Source: Phyllobacterium sp. T1293
GTDB taxonomy: Bacteria > Pseudomonadota > Alphaproteobacteria > Rhizobiales > Rhizobiaceae
Length of the DNA: 64,000 bases
Direction of reading: 5' to 3'
NCBI RefSeq assembly: GCF_020731415.2
Contig: NZ_CP088273.1
Coordinates: forward strand, 315,001 to 379,000
Shown: positions 8,641-18,018 of the stretch, one piece after another
How positions within the stretch are numbered: position 1 is the stretch's first letter
Layout: every line of letters begins with the position of its first letter
Position numbers and translations under genes: made by a program
Notes under the pieces: generated by a model
What the model was told of the DNA's origin: nothing
Seen by the model: the letters and a program-made list of their open reading frames with translations, nothing else
Database searches by the model: none

Positions 8641-9516
8641 TCACATAAACAGCGGAGCATGCTCTCTCACCCAATGGGTAAAACTTAGGGGCGGGCGGCC
8701 AATCACCTGCTGTACGCTCTTTGTCACCGCACGGCCTTCCACAGGCGGGTTGCTGTTCCATGCCACCACGTAATCAATGACATCCTCGTCAATGCCGAGT
8801 TCGCGCATGGACTGCCTTGTATGCTCCTCGCTGACCTCGACATATGTGATCGGCTTGCCCGTGGCGGCGCTGATCGCCCGGATTTTATCCGGTATGGTCA
8901 GGACTTCCGAACCTGTCAGCTTGAGCGTTTTGCGTGAATGCCCGCCGTCACTCAGGATTTTTGCGGCAACGGCAGCGACATCCGCTTCGTGGATCAAGGT
9001 TTTGGCCATACGGCCATAGGGCTCACGCACCACATTGGCGGATTTGATGCTCTTGATCCAGCCGAGCGTGTTGGACATGAGATCAACAGGCTGCAAAATC
9101 GTCCAGTCCACATCGCTTGCCATAACAGCCTTTTCAACACTGCCAGTACGGCCATCGCTGAGCACGCTGATGCGCTGCACACCCTCCCAACGCGCCAGCT
9201 GCACGATTTCGTCACCGTTTTCGAGTGGCGTGTAATCATCGCCGCCGATGGTGATGAGATGAAGACCCGCAACCCCGGCGAGCGCCCGTTCGAATGTTTC
9301 AGGCCTTGTCAGATCGCCTTCGACCACCTCAACGTAGCGGGGTAGATTGGCACGCTTCGCATCACGGGTCAGCGCCCGGACAAGATAGCCATTTTCCAAT
9401 AGCGTATTGACGATGTGCCGGCCAACATTGCCCGTTGCGCCTGTCACAAGAAATCGTTTTGCCTGAAACAGCCGGAGAAACTGTGCGTCTGTTAGTCTTT
9501 CAATGTCGGTCAACAT
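8641..9516 (-). CDS. NmrA-like NAD(P)-binding protein (atypical SDR)
   Basis: A 291-residue cytoplasmic protein with an N-terminal Rossmann fold. The dinucleotide motif VTGATGNVGRHIVNTLL sits near residues 24-40 and is followed by VRALTRDAKRANLP, where the basic residues favour NADP(H). The chain then reads LTRPETFERALAGV, typical of the NmrA/HSCARG group, which act as redox sensors or as quinone and sugar-epimerase-like reductases. The usual Tyr-x-x-x-Lys catalytic pair is not evident. The start at 9516 is supported by AGGAGC 6 bp upstream. The promoter just upstream has a 19-bp spacer filled by a palindrome, as in genes activated by MerR/SoxR-type regulators, suggesting induction by redox-cycling or electrophilic compounds. 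Confidence 0.85.
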   Translation of the reverse strand: MLTDIERLTDAQFLRLFQAKRFLVTGATGNVGRHIVNTLLENGYLVRALTRDAKRANLPRYVEVVEGDLTRPETFERALAGVAGLHLITIGGDDYTPLENGDEIVQLARWEGVQRISVLSDGRTGSVEKAVMASDVDWTILQPVDLMSNTLGWIKSIKSANVVREPYGRMAKTLIHEADVAAVAAKILSDGGHSRKTLKLTGSEVLTIPDKIRAISAATGKPITYVEVSEEHTRQSMRELGIDEDVIDYVVAWNSNPPVEGRAVTKSVQQVIGRPPLSFTHWVREHAPLFM

Positions 9517-9554
9517 GATTGCTCCTGGATAGGTCGATTCCGCTAGGAGTAGGG

Positions 9555-9585
9555 GTTATAAAACCTCAACTTAAGTTGAGGTCAA
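9555..9585 (-). promoter_or_regulatory. MerR/SoxR-type promoter with palindromic operator
   Basis: The minus strand reads TTGACC (plus 9580-9585), a 19-bp spacer, then TATAAC (plus 9555-9560). The perfect 20-bp palindrome ACCTCAACTTAAGTTGAGGT occupies 9563-9582. A long 19-bp spacer carrying a dyad is the architecture of promoters activated by MerR-family proteins. The half-site CCTCAA...TTGAGG resembles the SoxR box. No MerR-type gene is in the window. Confidence 0.8.
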
Positions 9586-9678
9586 TTGGTCTGTTGAAGG
9601 TCATTTTGTCCAAGCGAGTGTGATGCCTGAAAATAGGCAGAAGCTGATCCGTGGTTGGCTCCAAACTGAAAGAATAGT

Positions 9679-10005
9679 TTACTCAAAAAACGGAACGAAT
9701 GGCAGTCGCTCGCGCTTTGCTGTCAGGGGAAGCAGCTTTTCGATGGCTGCTTTGAAGTGCTCAGTTTCTTGATGTTGTTGCCAACCTGCCTCATCGACAT
9801 AAAGCTCGTACAGAAAGAAATTGGCCGGGTTGGTTGGCGAGCGATACGGCAAGAAGAGTTTGACGCCGGGTTCAGCCATTGTTGGCGCAACGAGCCCCTT
9901 GAGCAGGGCTCCTACAGCCTCTTCTTGGCCTTTCTTGGCTTCAATGCTGATCGCAACAACGAAACCCTCGTTTAGATTGGCGGATGTGTAAAATTGCTTT
10001 TTCAT
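9679..10005 (-). CDS. Antibiotic biosynthesis monooxygenase (ABM)-domain protein, putative quinol monooxygenase
   Basis: A 108-residue ABM-fold protein (dimeric ferredoxin-like barrel, YgiN group). Visible signatures are FVVAISIEAKKGQEEAVGALLKGLVAPTMAEPG at residues 15-47, the strand NFFLYELYVDEAGWQQHQETEHFKA with the family's E.Y.D..A...H..T.HF pattern, and a C-terminal hydrophobic tail. Proteins of this type oxidise quinols without cofactor or help detoxify them, acting in the cytoplasm. It stands upstream of the NmrA-like gene on the same strand but 162 bp away, with the SoxR-like promoter between, so they are probably separate units with a related theme of quinone or redox stress. Specific activity cannot be deduced. 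Confidence 0.82.
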   Translation of the reverse strand: MKKQFYTSANLNEGFVVAISIEAKKGQEEAVGALLKGLVAPTMAEPGVKLFLPYRSPTNPANFFLYELYVDEAGWQQHQETEHFKAAIEKLLPLTAKRERLPFVPFFE

Positions 10006-10043
10006 TTATTTGCTACCTCGTTATCGCACGAGCTAAGCACGTT

Positions 10044-10078
10044 ATCTCAATGAGATACTTCGGCCCTGATCGAAGTAT
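10044..10078. promoter_or_regulatory. Overlapping inverted repeats upstream of the monooxygenase gene
   Basis: ATCTCA-A-TGAGAT (10044-10056) and ATACTTCG (10055-10062) with CGAAGTAT (10071-10078) form two perfect dyads, 40-75 bp before the monooxygenase start. They look like a regulator-binding region; the regulator is unknown. Confidence 0.45.
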
Positions 10079-10243
10079 GAAAGATCGCTTTACACCCTTT
10101 TGCGTTTTTCGTTGGAGCGCTGAATATCGATCAAGATTACACCTCTCAATGCTGATACCATTGCAATGTCGAATCTTGACAATCCCATAGGGTTTGCAGT
10201 ATTAAACTATTTGGTTATTTAACCCAAGGGTAATGTAATAAAT

Positions 10244-10591
10244 ATGACGCCTGACCGTCTCAGTGGCATATTGTCTGCACTCGCCGATCCAACGCGGCGG
10301 GCTATTCTGGCGCGACTGTCCGAAGGCGAAACATCTGTGACTGAATTGGCCGAGCCATTCAACATGAGCATGCCAGCGGTTTCAAAACATCTGAAGGTGC
10401 TGGAGAAGGCGGGCCTGATCGCGCGCGGGCGGGAAGCCCAATGGCGGCCCTGCCGTCTGGAGGCTGGACCTTTGCGTGAAGTATCCGACTGGCTCGAGCA
10501 TTACCGGCGGTTCTGGGATCAGAGCCTCGACCGGCTTGAAGACTATCTGCAGACCTTGCAGAAGGGTGATCCCAACGGGACGCCGAACTAA
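10244..10591 (+). CDS. ArsR-family transcriptional regulator
   Basis: A 115-residue winged-helix protein. The HTH is clear in LADPTRRAILARLSEGETSVTELAEPFNMSMPAVSKHLKVLEKAGLIARGREAQWRPCRLE (about residues 12-72). No Cys-rich metal-binding motif is present, so it is not a typical metal sensor. ArsR proteins with this sequence style usually accompany SRPBCC (AHSA1) or DUF1801 proteins. The next gene, 30 bp downstream on the same strand, is indeed a DUF1801 protein, so the two form an operon. The C-terminal helix (DQSLDRLEDYLQTLQ) is the dimerisation helix. Ligand and targets are unknown; autoregulation is likely. Confidence 0.9.
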   Translation: MTPDRLSGILSALADPTRRAILARLSEGETSVTELAEPFNMSMPAVSKHLKVLEKAGLIARGREAQWRPCRLEAGPLREVSDWLEHYRRFWDQSLDRLEDYLQTLQKGDPNGTPN

Positions 10592-10621
10592 CCAAATTTC
10601 CAAAACATGAGGGGAGTGAAC

Positions 10622-10999
10622 ATGGCCAAGACGGTTGACGACTATATTGCGGGCCTTGGCGGCTGGCAGGCGGAAGCTGTTGTCGCGCTACGCCGGGATA
10701 TATTGAGTGTGGATGGTGTGACGGAGACGTTCAAATGGGGCCATCCGGTTTACGAGTCCAATGGCCCGGTATGTCTGTTCAAAGCGCACAAGTCGCATGT
10801 GGCGTTTGCGCTATGGCGCGGTGCGGAAATGAAGTCGCTTGAACCGAAACTGGAAGAGAGCGGCAGCTTTTTGATGGCATCGCTGAAGCTTCAGGGGCCG
10901 GGCGAAATAAAGACGGCTGTGGTCCACAAGCTTGTCACCGCCGGTGTGGCGCTCAATGCGGAAAAGGGCGATCCGACAAAGGAAGCCAAGCGCGTCTGA
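10622..10999 (+). CDS. DUF1801 (YdhG-like) domain protein
   Basis: A 125-residue small cytoplasmic protein of the DUF1801 family. The N-terminal helix MAKTVDDYIAGLGGWQAEAVVALRRDIL leads into the conserved ETFKWGHPVYESNGPVCLFKAHKSHVAFALWRGAEM, with the K.G.P.Y and VAF..W patterns of the family. I start it at the ATG at 10622, which has AGGGGAG 6 bp upstream, rather than the in-frame ATG at 10607. It is the second gene of an operon with the ArsR regulator. The family's biochemical role is not established; some members bind iron or small molecules (CyaY-like fold). Convergent with carB across a strong terminator. Confidence 0.85.
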   Translation: MAKTVDDYIAGLGGWQAEAVVALRRDILSVDGVTETFKWGHPVYESNGPVCLFKAHKSHVAFALWRGAEMKSLEPKLEESGSFLMASLKLQGPGEIKTAVVHKLVTAGVALNAEKGDPTKEAKRV

Positions 11000-11006
11000 C
11001 AATAGT

Positions 11007-11036
11007 ATCCGGTCACGGCGTAGGCCGTGACCGGAT
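11007..11036. terminator. Bidirectional terminator between DUF1801 gene and carB
   Basis: ATCCGGTCACGG (11007-11018) and CCGTGACCGGAT (11025-11036) form a perfect 12-bp stem with a 6-nt loop, between convergent genes. Confidence 0.8.
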
Positions 11037-11042
11037 CATGTC

Positions 11043-14000
11043 TTAGAAATAATCCTGCAGCGGCCGCACTTCGAGCGAACCGGCTTTCAGCGCTGCAATG
11101 GCTTCCGCCACCGCATCGGCACCCGACAGCGTGGTGTAATAGGGCACCTTCTGCATCAATGTGGCGCGGCGCAGCGATTTGGAGTCCGAGATCGCCTTGG
11201 CGCTATCGGTGGTGTTGAACACCAGCTGCACCTGCCGGTTGCGAATGGCGTCCTCAACATGCGGACGTCCCTCTTGAACCTTGTTGATCTTCTGGGCTGC
11301 TACACCGTTCTCCGCGAGGAAGCGGGCCGTACCGCCTGTTGCCAGTACCTTGAAGCCCAATTCCGAAAGCCGCTTGACTGGGGCCAGAATGCGCTGCTTG
11401 TCCTCATCACGCACCGATACGAACAATGTGCCGTCACGCGGAAGGTCAACACCGGCACCAAGCTGCGCCTTGGCAAAGGCGAGGGCGTAATCATAGTCGA
11501 GGCCCATGACTTCACCGGTCGAGCGCATTTCCGGTCCGAGCAGAATGTCGACACCGGGGAAGCGGGCAAACGGGAAGACCGCTTCCTTGACGGCAATGTG
11601 TTTGCGCGCCGTGCCTGAGGGCTTGCCGCCGTAATTGCCAAGTGCCTCATCCAGTGTTTCACCGGCCATGATGCGCGCGGCGATCTTGGCGATCGGCTTG
11701 CCAATGGTCTTGGCAACGAAGGGCACTGTGCGCGAGGCACGCGGATTAACCTCAAGCACATAGATCGTGCCATCCTTGATAGCGTACTGAACGTTCATCA
11801 GGCCGACAACATTCAGCGACTTCGCCAGTGCAGCGGTTTCCGCTTCGAGCTGCTCAACGATTTCGGCGGAGAGCGAATGTACAGGCAGTGAGCAGGCACT
11901 GTCGCCGGAGTGAATACCGGCTTCCTCGATATGTTCCATGATGCCCGATACCCATGTGTTCTTGCCATCACACAGGCAATCCACATCGACTTCGATGGCT
12001 TCGCTCAAGTAGCGGTCAAACAGCAGCGGGTTCTTGCCGAGCAGCGTGTTGATCTGGCCCGTCTTGTCGTTCGGATATTTTTGCTTGATGTCTTCAGGCA
12101 CGAGTTCGGGCACCGTGTCGAGCAGATAGCTCTGCAAGGCGCGCTCATCATGGATAATCTGCATGGCACGCCCGCCCAGCACATAGGACGGACGGACAAC
12201 CAGCGGGAAGCCGAGTTCACCGGCAATGGTGCGCGCCTGTTCGACGGAGTAAGCAATGCCGTTCTTCGGCTGGGTCAGATCAAGCTTGATGAGCAGTTTC
12301 TGGAAGCGGTCGCGGTCTTCGGCAAGGTCAATCGCATCGGGCGAGGTGCCGAGGATCGGAATGCCCGCCTTTTCAAGTGCATCGGCGAGCTTGAGCGGTG
12401 TCTGGCCGCCGAACTGGACGATGACGCCGTGCAATGTCCCGGCTGTCTGTTCCGTGCGCAGAATTTCCAGCACGTCTTCCGCCGTCAGTGGCTCGAAATA
12501 GAGCCGGTCTGAGGTGTCATAATCCGTTGAAACCGTTTCCGGATTGCAGTTGATCATGATGGCTTCATAGCCCGCATCGCGCAGCGCAAAGGCCGCATGG
12601 CAGCAGCAATAATCGAACTCAATGCCTTGCCCGATCCGGTTGGGACCGCCGCCAAGGATGACCACCTTCTTGCGGTCCGAAACCTGCGCTTCGGAAGCAA
12701 CCGCTCCGGCGAACGGCACTTCATAGGTCGAATACATATAGGCGGTTGGCGAGGCAAATTCGGCGGCGCAGGTGTCAATGCGCTTGAAGACCGGATGTAC
12801 ACCCAGCTTCCTGCGTAGCTTGAACACGTCGTTGGCGTCGATCTTGGCAAGGCTGCCGAGACGGGCATCGGAAAAGCCCATGCCCTTCAGCATACGCAGG
12901 TTCTGGGCATCCTGCGGCAGGCCATGCTCGCGCACACGCTCTTCGGTGGCGATGATTTCAGCCATCTGTTCAAGGAACCATGGATCAATCTTGCAACCCT
13001 CGTGGACTTCCTCGACGGAAAGGCCAAGGCGCAGCGCCTGAGCAACCATGCGCAGACGGTCGGGCGTTGGCGTGCCAATGGCAGCGCGAATGGCATTGTT
13101 GTCACTGCCTTCGCCAAGGCCGGGAATGGCGATTTCATCGAGACCGGTCAGTCCGGTTTCAAGGCCGCGCAGCGCCTTTTGCAGCGATTCCTTGAAGGTA
13201 CGGCCAATGGCCATGACTTCACCAACGGATTTCATAGCCGTTGTCAGTGTGGGTTCGGCACCGGGGAACTTTTCGAAGGCAAAGCGTGGGATCTTGGTGA
13301 CGACATAATCGATGGAGGGTTCGAATGATGCCGGGGTTGCGCCGCCGGTGATATCGTTCTCAAGCTCATCCAAAGTGTAGCCGACGGCAAGCTTGGCTGC
13401 GATCTTGGCAATCGGGAAGCCGGTTGCCTTGGAAGCCAGCGCCGAAGAGCGCGAGACGCGCGGGTTCATTTCAATGACGATCAGACGGCCATTCTCAGGG
13501 TTCACTGCAAACTGCACGTTCGAACCGCCGGTTTCCACGCCAATCTCACGCAGCACCGCAATCGAGGCATTGCGCATAATCTGATATTCCTTGTCCGTCA
13601 GGGTCAAGGCTGGGGCAACGGTGATCGAGTCGCCCGTATGCACACCCATCGGGTCGATATTCTCGATGGAGCAGATGATGATGCAATTGTCCGCCTTGTC
13701 GCGGACGACTTCCATTTCATATTCTTTCCAGCCAAGCACGGATTCTTCAATCAGCACTTCGGTGGTTGGCGATGCATCAAGGCCGCTGCCGATGATCTCG
13801 TAAAATTCAGAGCGGTTATAGGCAATGCCGCCGCCGGTGCCGCCCATGGTGAAGGACGGGCGGATGATGGCGGGCAGGCCGACATGATCGAGCGCCGCAC
13901 CGGCCATCCCCAGCGCATGGGAGACATAGCGCTGCTTGCGGTCGCCTTCGCCGAGCTGCCATTCGGTTTCCAGCTTGTCGAGCGCCGCATCCAGTTCCGG

Positions 14001-14525
14001 GCCAGAATATTTGGCTTTGACGATCTCACGCTGTTCCTTATGCAGGCGGCGGTCGAGATCTTTCACCTCGGTTGCATTGGCCAGCATGGATTTGGGTGTT
14101 TCCAGCCCGATCTTGGCCATGGCCTCGCGGAAAAGCGCGCGGTCTTCGGCCTTGTCGATGGCTTCCGCATTAGCCCCGATCATTTCGACATTGTAGCGTT
14201 CAAGCACACCCATGCGGCGCAGCGACAGGGCGGTGTTCAGCGCAGTCTGTCCGCCCATGGTGGGTAGCAGAGCGTCGGGGCGTTCCTTGGCGATGATCTT
14301 GGCGACCACCTCAGGGGTGATCGGCTCGATATAGGTCGCATCGGCCAGTTCCGGGTCGGTCATGATCGTGGCCGGGTTGGAGTTGACGAGGATGACGCGG
14401 TAGCCTTCCTCTTTCAGCGCTTTACAGGCCTGTGTGCCTGAATAGTCGAATTCACATGCCTGACCGATGATGATCGGTCCTGCGCCGATGATCAGAATAG
14501 ATTTGATGTCGGTGCGTTTTGGCAT
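11043..14525 (-). CDS. carB: Carbamoyl-phosphate synthase large subunit
   Basis: A 1160-residue enzyme that makes carbamoyl phosphate from bicarbonate, ammonia (delivered by CarA) and two ATP for arginine and pyrimidine synthesis. Two homologous ATP-grasp halves are visible, each beginning with an N-terminal pre-ATP-grasp domain ([24 protein letters not shown] at 8-31; [23 protein letters not shown] near 630). An oligomerisation domain lies between them. The C-terminal MGS-like regulatory domain includes [15 protein letters not shown]. It is longer than E. coli CarB (1073) mainly through an insertion around residues 155-210, which I recall as usual in rhizobia. CAGGAAGAAGCC precedes the ATG. 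carA is not adjacent but 7.2 kb away on the same strand. Confidence 0.97.
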   Translation of the reverse strand: MPKRTDIKSILIIGAGPIIIGQACEFDYSGTQACKALKEEGYRVILVNSNPATIMTDPELADATYIEPITPEVVAKIIAKERPDALLPTMGGQTALNTALSLRRMGVLERYNVEMIGANAEAIDKAEDRALFREAMAKIGLETPKSMLANATEVKDLDRRLHKEQREIVKAKYSGPELDAALDKLETEWQLGEGDRKQRYVSHALGMAGAALDHVGLPAIIRPSFTMGGTGGGIAYNRSEFYEIIGSGLDASPTTEVLIEESVLGWKEYEMEVVRDKADNCIIICSIENIDPMGVHTGDSITVAPALTLTDKEYQIMRNASIAVLREIGVETGGSNVQFAVNPENGRLIVIEMNPRVSRSSALASKATGFPIAKIAAKLAVGYTLDELENDITGGATPASFEPSIDYVVTKIPRFAFEKFPGAEPTLTTAMKSVGEVMAIGRTFKESLQKALRGLETGLTGLDEIAIPGLGEGSDNNAIRAAIGTPTPDRLRMVAQALRLGLSVEEVHEGCKIDPWFLEQMAEIIATEERVREHGLPQDAQNLRMLKGMGFSDARLGSLAKIDANDVFKLRRKLGVHPVFKRIDTCAAEFASPTAYMYSTYEVPFAGAVASEAQVSDRKKVVILGGGPNRIGQGIEFDYCCCHAAFALRDAGYEAIMINCNPETVSTDYDTSDRLYFEPLTAEDVLEILRTEQTAGTLHGVIVQFGGQTPLKLADALEKAGIPILGTSPDAIDLAEDRDRFQKLLIKLDLTQPKNGIAYSVEQARTIAGELGFPLVVRPSYVLGGRAMQIIHDERALQSYLLDTVPELVPEDIKQKYPNDKTGQINTLLGKNPLLFDRYLSEAIEVDVDCLCDGKNTWVSGIMEHIEEAGIHSGDSACSLPVHSLSAEIVEQLEAETAALAKSLNVVGLMNVQYAIKDGTIYVLEVNPRASRTVPFVAKTIGKPIAKIAARIMAGETLDEALGNYGGKPSGTARKHIAVKEAVFPFARFPGVDILLGPEMRSTGEVMGLDYDYALAFAKAQLGAGVDLPRDGTLFVSVRDEDKQRILAPVKRLSELGFKVLATGGTARFLAENGVAAQKINKVQEGRPHVEDAIRNRQVQLVFNTTDSAKAISDSKSLRRATLMQKVPYYTTLSGADAVAEAIAALKAGSLEVRPLQDYF

Positions 14526-14895
14526 GGCTTCTTCCTATCAACAGCGTATCTGCGCAAAAAACCGCACGGACTTGACCGTACGGGCAGACACAAAATTCCT
14601 AATGCGAGGCTAAGGCTGCCTTATAGGCAAAGCGATCGCGTTGCGTAACCCCAAAAACGCACAATTCCATGCTTTTTCGCCGCAGTTTTATCAGGATATT
14701 GCGCCTGATGGCCTCTAGTCTCGCTAAGGCCATGGAATGTCTGCTTGAACCTGCATTATTCAGTCACGAAAATTGATTATGAACTGATTGCAGCCAGCAG
14801 TTGAAAATAGCATCGTGCATGGAACAAATATGGGACTATACTGTTGACGTGCAGCATATCGGCCTGTGGGCTGAGGGTTCAACTGGAGGTTGGTA
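14526..14895. other. Intergenic region between carB and the zinc peptidase
   Basis: This 370-bp divergent region must hold both promoters. I see no gene, convincing repeat or riboswitch in it. Confidence 0.5.
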
Positions 14896-15837
14896 ATGCG
14901 CTGGCAAGGCGGTAGACAAAGTGACAATGTTGAGGACCGCCGCACCGAGGGTGACGATGGCGGTATCCCCGGAGGAACGGGCGGTGGTGGATTTCGCTTC
15001 CCGAGCGGCGGCGGCATGCAGTCGGTTCGTGGCGGCGGTATCTCCGGCATCCTTATTCTCGCGGCGATTTTCCTGTTCCTGAAATTCTGCACGAATATTG
15101 ATCCGATGCAGATTCTGGTGAATGGCGGACTGGACCAGCTGGCGCCGGGACAGAGCCAGACCGAGCCATCGTCGGCTTCCCGCCCCACCGCGCAGGCAAA
15201 TGACCAGATGACCCAGTTCGTCAAAACTGTTCTGGCGGAGACCGAGGATGTCTGGAGCGGCATTTTCCAGGCCGAAGGCAAGCAGTATCCGCCACCCACC
15301 ATGGTTCTGTTCAATGGACAGGTTCGTTCTGCCTGCGGTTTTGCCAGTGCGGCCTCCGGACCATTCTATTGCCCTGGTGATCGCAAGCTCTATATCGATC
15401 TGAGTTTCTATGACGAGCTGGACAAGAAATTCGGTGCATCCGGCGATTTCGCTCAAGCCTATGTGCTGGCCCATGAAGTCGGCCATCACGTCCAGAACCT
15501 CATTGGTGTTCTGCCGAAGTTCAACCAGATGCGCCAGAACATGAGCGAGGCCGATGCCAATGCCATGTCTGTACGAGTTGAACTTCAGGCCGATTGCTTT
15601 GCCGGTATCTGGGGACATTTCACCCAGCAGAAGGGCATTCTCGAAGCGGGTGATCTGGAAGAAGCGCTCAATGCCGCCAAGCAGATTGGTGATGACACCC
15701 TGCAGCGGAAAATGCAGGGCTATGTCGTTCCTGAAAGCTTCAACCACGGCACCTCTGCCCAGCGCAGTGCGTGGTTCAAGCGCGGCTTTGACAGCGGTAA
15801 ACTCGACAGCTGCGATACATTCAGCGGCGGTATCTGA
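14896..15837 (+). CDS. ypfJ: Neutral zinc metallopeptidase, YpfJ family
   Basis: A 313-residue protein of the putative neutral zinc metallopeptidase family. Residues 1-45 are Gly/Arg-rich (WQGGRQSDNVEDRR, GGGGFRFPSGGGM), then one transmembrane helix (ISGILILAAIFLFLKFC), so the catalytic part is probably periplasmic. The active-site motif HEVGHH lies near residue 194, with the third ligand in the downstream ELQADCFAGIWGH. FYCPGDRKLYIDLSFYDEL is the other conserved block. I chose the ATG at 14896 because TGGAGG is 6 bp upstream; a TTG lies two codons earlier. The physiological substrate of the family is unknown. It ends in a strong terminator. Confidence 0.9.
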   Translation: MRWQGGRQSDNVEDRRTEGDDGGIPGGTGGGGFRFPSGGGMQSVRGGGISGILILAAIFLFLKFCTNIDPMQILVNGGLDQLAPGQSQTEPSSASRPTAQANDQMTQFVKTVLAETEDVWSGIFQAEGKQYPPPTMVLFNGQVRSACGFASAASGPFYCPGDRKLYIDLSFYDELDKKFGASGDFAQAYVLAHEVGHHVQNLIGVLPKFNQMRQNMSEADANAMSVRVELQADCFAGIWGHFTQQKGILEAGDLEEALNAAKQIGDDTLQRKMQGYVVPESFNHGTSAQRSAWFKRGFDSGKLDSCDTFSGGI

Positions 15838-15857
15838 GATCGCTCACTCACACAAAC

Positions 15858-15888
15858 AAAAGGCGGCAGAGATGCCGCCTTTTTCTTA
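15858..15888 (+). terminator. Terminator of the zinc peptidase gene
   Basis: AAAAGGCGGCA (15858-15868) pairs with TGCCGCCTTTT (15873-15883) around GAGA, followed by CTTATT. Confidence 0.88.
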
Positions 15889-15918
15889 TTGAAGCACGTC
15901 ATCTTGATCATCCACTTC

Positions 15919-16140
15919 TCCGTCATCCCCGGGCTTGACCCGAGGACCCACCATTGGAAAAATTACAATTCCAAAACAGAGATATACCAACTAGCCGACC
16001 GAGATTACGAAACCCGGTTTGTGCTTTTTGCCTTGGGTCCTCGGGTCAAGCCCGAGGATGACGGGTGGGGTGGGGGAGATGAAATGTGCTCCCTTCATCA
16101 CCCCTCTCCCTCATGGTTGTTATGTCGAACCACGCACTGT
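15919..16140. repeat. Interspersed repeats: CCGAGGA-type inverted repeat and one repeat arm
   Basis: CGTCATCCCCGGGCTTGACC (from 15921) and its reverse complement at 16034-16064 bracket ~85 bp without a gene. At 16105-16137 follows a single arm of the long hairpin repeat, in the variant with GTTGTTATGTCG. A related inverted repeat of the first kind lies at 21550-21594. The stretch fills the gap between the zinc peptidase and the racemase gene and contains no gene. Confidence 0.75.
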
Positions 16141-16152
16141 CACCATGCAGGA

Positions 16153-16875
16153 TTAAACAGCGTTCTGCTTGTTTGCCACACCCTCTTCCAGCGCCATGGA
16201 AACGGCAGCATCGGAATGGATCGTTGTGGAATCAAACACTGGCAGGGCCACATTGTCGTCTGTGATGGACAGGCAAATCTCGGTACAGCCGAGAATGACG
16301 CAATCGGCTCCGGCTTCCTTGCCGCGCAGGATGATTTTTTCCAGTGCCTGACGGGACTCCGGCTTGACGATACCGCAGCAGAGTTCATCAAAAATCACCG
16401 AGTGAATTTTCGCGCGGTCGATCTCATTGGGCACCATAACGTCAATGCCGAATTCATCGCGCATGTAATCGGCGTAGAAACCGTGCTCCATTGAGTAGCG
16501 GGTTGCCAGAAGCAGCGGGCGCTTCTTGCCATTGGCGGCCAGCACGCGGCCAGTCTCGCGGCGAATATCGATCAGCGGAATGGTGACGGACTGTGCCACT
16601 TCAGCAGCCACAAGGTGCATGGTGTTGGTGCAGATGAGCACGCAATCGGCGCCAGCAGCTTCAAGGCGCTTGGCCGCATCGGATAGGAGCGCCGCGGCAT
16701 CATCCCAGCGGTCGCTCTTTTGCAGGGCGACGACTTCGGAGAAATCCAGCGATTGCATGGCGACCTTGGCGGAAGCAAGGCCACCCAACCTGATACGGAC
16801 GGCTTCGTTGATCTGCCGGTAATAAACCGCAGTGCTTTCCCAGCTCATTCCGCCAATCAGGCCAATCGTGCGCAT
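16153..16875 (-). CDS. Aspartate/glutamate racemase family protein
   Basis: A 240-residue cofactor-independent amino-acid racemase. The start MRTIGLIGGMSWESTAVYYRQIN is diagnostic of the YgeA/aspartate racemase group. Two catalytic cysteines are visible: C82 in LICTNTMH and C197 in ILGCTEICL, the two-base pair that inverts the alpha carbon. I placed the start at the ATG at 16875, with GGGAG upstream, rather than at the longer frame from 16962. It is divergent from an Lrp/AsnC-family gene 146 bp away, which likely regulates it in response to an amino acid. The substrate may be aspartate, glutamate or a broader set; it cannot be fixed from sequence. Confidence 0.9.
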   Translation of the reverse strand: MRTIGLIGGMSWESTAVYYRQINEAVRIRLGGLASAKVAMQSLDFSEVVALQKSDRWDDAAALLSDAAKRLEAAGADCVLICTNTMHLVAAEVAQSVTIPLIDIRRETGRVLAANGKKRPLLLATRYSMEHGFYADYMRDEFGIDVMVPNEIDRAKIHSVIFDELCCGIVKPESRQALEKIILRGKEAGADCVILGCTEICLSITDDNVALPVFDSTTIHSDAAVSMALEEGVANKQNAV

Positions 16876-16973
16876 TCTTATTCTCCCATTAAAGTCATTA
16901 CAGGAATAATAGTTCGGATAGCGCGCGAAAGGTTCGCGAAGTTTGCGAATAAAATCTGTCATGTCGCAAAAAA

Positions 16974-17001
16974 TAAGCGTATCTTTAGTAGTACACGCTT
17001 A
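16974..17001. promoter_or_regulatory. Putative Lrp-type operator in the racemase/Lrp intergenic region
   Basis: TAAGCGT (16974-16980) and ACGCTTA (16995-17001) form a perfect 7-bp inverted repeat with a 14-bp spacer, 21 bp before the Lrp-type start. Its position suits control of both divergent genes. Confidence 0.45.
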
Positions 17002-17021
17002 AAATTTGCTTGGGAATTGAC

Positions 17022-17486
17022 ATGCTCGATGATCGTGACCGCAAAATCCTTGATTTGCTGCAAGAAGATTCGTCCATAGGGGTATCCGATATGGCCGATC
17101 GCGTTAGCCTTTCCATCTCGGCATGCTCCCGCCGCATCCAACGTCTGGAGGAAGAGGGCTATATTGCCCGAAGAGTCGTTCTTCTCGACCGGCCCGTTAT
17201 GGGCCTGCCAACGACAATGTTCGTTATTGTGCGCACCGCGCGGCACTCCGCCGATTGGCTGGAACAGTTCCGCGCTGCCATCATCGATATCCCTGAAATT
17301 GTCGAAGTACACCGGATGACCGGCACCATTGATTATATCCTGAAGCTGGTCCTGCCGCGCGTCGAAGCCTATGACGGGATTTACAAAACACTGGTGGAAA
17401 AGGTCGAGTTCTTTGACATATCTGCCTCGGTTTCCATGGAGACGCTGAAAGCAACCACGGCTTTGCCAACCCATTATGCGCGGTAG
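17022..17486 (+). CDS. Lrp/AsnC-family transcriptional regulator
   Basis: A 154-residue feast/famine regulator. The N-terminal HTH is MLDDRDRKILDLLQEDSSIGVSDMADRVSLSISACSRRIQRLEEEGYI (1-48), where SISACSRRI is the recognition helix. A RAM effector domain follows (LPTTMFVIVRTARHSADWLEQF, then EVVEVHRMTGTIDYILKLVLP). The ATG at 17022 is chosen over the upstream TTG because the sequence then begins as typical AsnC proteins do. It is divergent from the Asp/Glu racemase gene and is its most likely regulator, sensing an amino acid. A 7-bp inverted repeat with 14-bp spacer lies just upstream. Confidence 0.92.
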   Translation: MLDDRDRKILDLLQEDSSIGVSDMADRVSLSISACSRRIQRLEEEGYIARRVVLLDRPVMGLPTTMFVIVRTARHSADWLEQFRAAIIDIPEIVEVHRMTGTIDYILKLVLPRVEAYDGIYKTLVEKVEFFDISASVSMETLKATTALPTHYAR

Positions 17487-17540
17487 GGTTGATGGGGTGG
17501 TTTTGCCTGTGCATCGGTTGTTGTGGAGTGGATGGTGCGT

Positions 17541-17681
17541 GGTTCGTGGTTCGACATAACAACCATGAGGGAGAGGGGTGATGAAAGGGAGCTATATTCT
17601 GCAATCTTTATGATCTGCAACGTTGGCGACTAGCGTTGCATCCTCGCTCTCCCTCATGGTTGTTATGTCGAACCACGAACC
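17541..17681. repeat. Interspersed hairpin repeat, complete copy (ATAACAACC variant)
   Basis: Arms GGTTCGTGGTTCGACATAAC... (17541-17575) and its exact reverse complement (17647-17681) can form a 35-bp stem. The core between them again contains CTGCAATC and TAGCGTTGCATC. Confidence 0.85.
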
Positions 17682-17710
17682 CCGGATTACGAACAACGCA
17701 GCGGTGGCGC

Positions 17711-17873
17711 TCACCCCCCTCTGTCCTGTCGGACATCTCCCCCACAAGGGGGGAGATCACATTGACATGAACGCTTTCCCACAAGCGGAAAAGTTTCAGA
17801 TTGTGCAAAGGCAGTAGTGAAGGCTGATCTCACCCCTTGTGGGGGAGATGCCCGACAGGGCAGAGGGGGGTGA
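17711..17873. repeat. Second repeat family: CACCCCCCTCTGTCC-type inverted repeat
   Basis: A ~48-bp arm at 17711-17758 (CACCCCCCTCTGTCCTGTCG...) and an imperfect reverse complement at 17826-17873 bracket ~67 bp. A single related element is at 34353-34455. These fill the 530-bp gap before the MFS gene; I see no coding sequence in the gap. Confidence 0.75.
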
Positions 17874-18018
17874 CGGTCGCATCGCACAATCAACTTCAAT
17901 CATCCCCCTCAAACGGCACCACCTTTCAACAATGTTCACGTATTGTTTCGCTAACCCAAATCGTTTAAGACCATTTTCCGGGTCTATTTTGCTCCGCAAT
18001 GCCAGTTGAGGGTTTCCG

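Noticed and set aside
14836..15747. 303-codon open frame antisense to the zinc peptidase
   Set aside because: The plus-strand gene has an HEVGHH active site, a ribosome-binding site and a terminator; the mirror frame has none.
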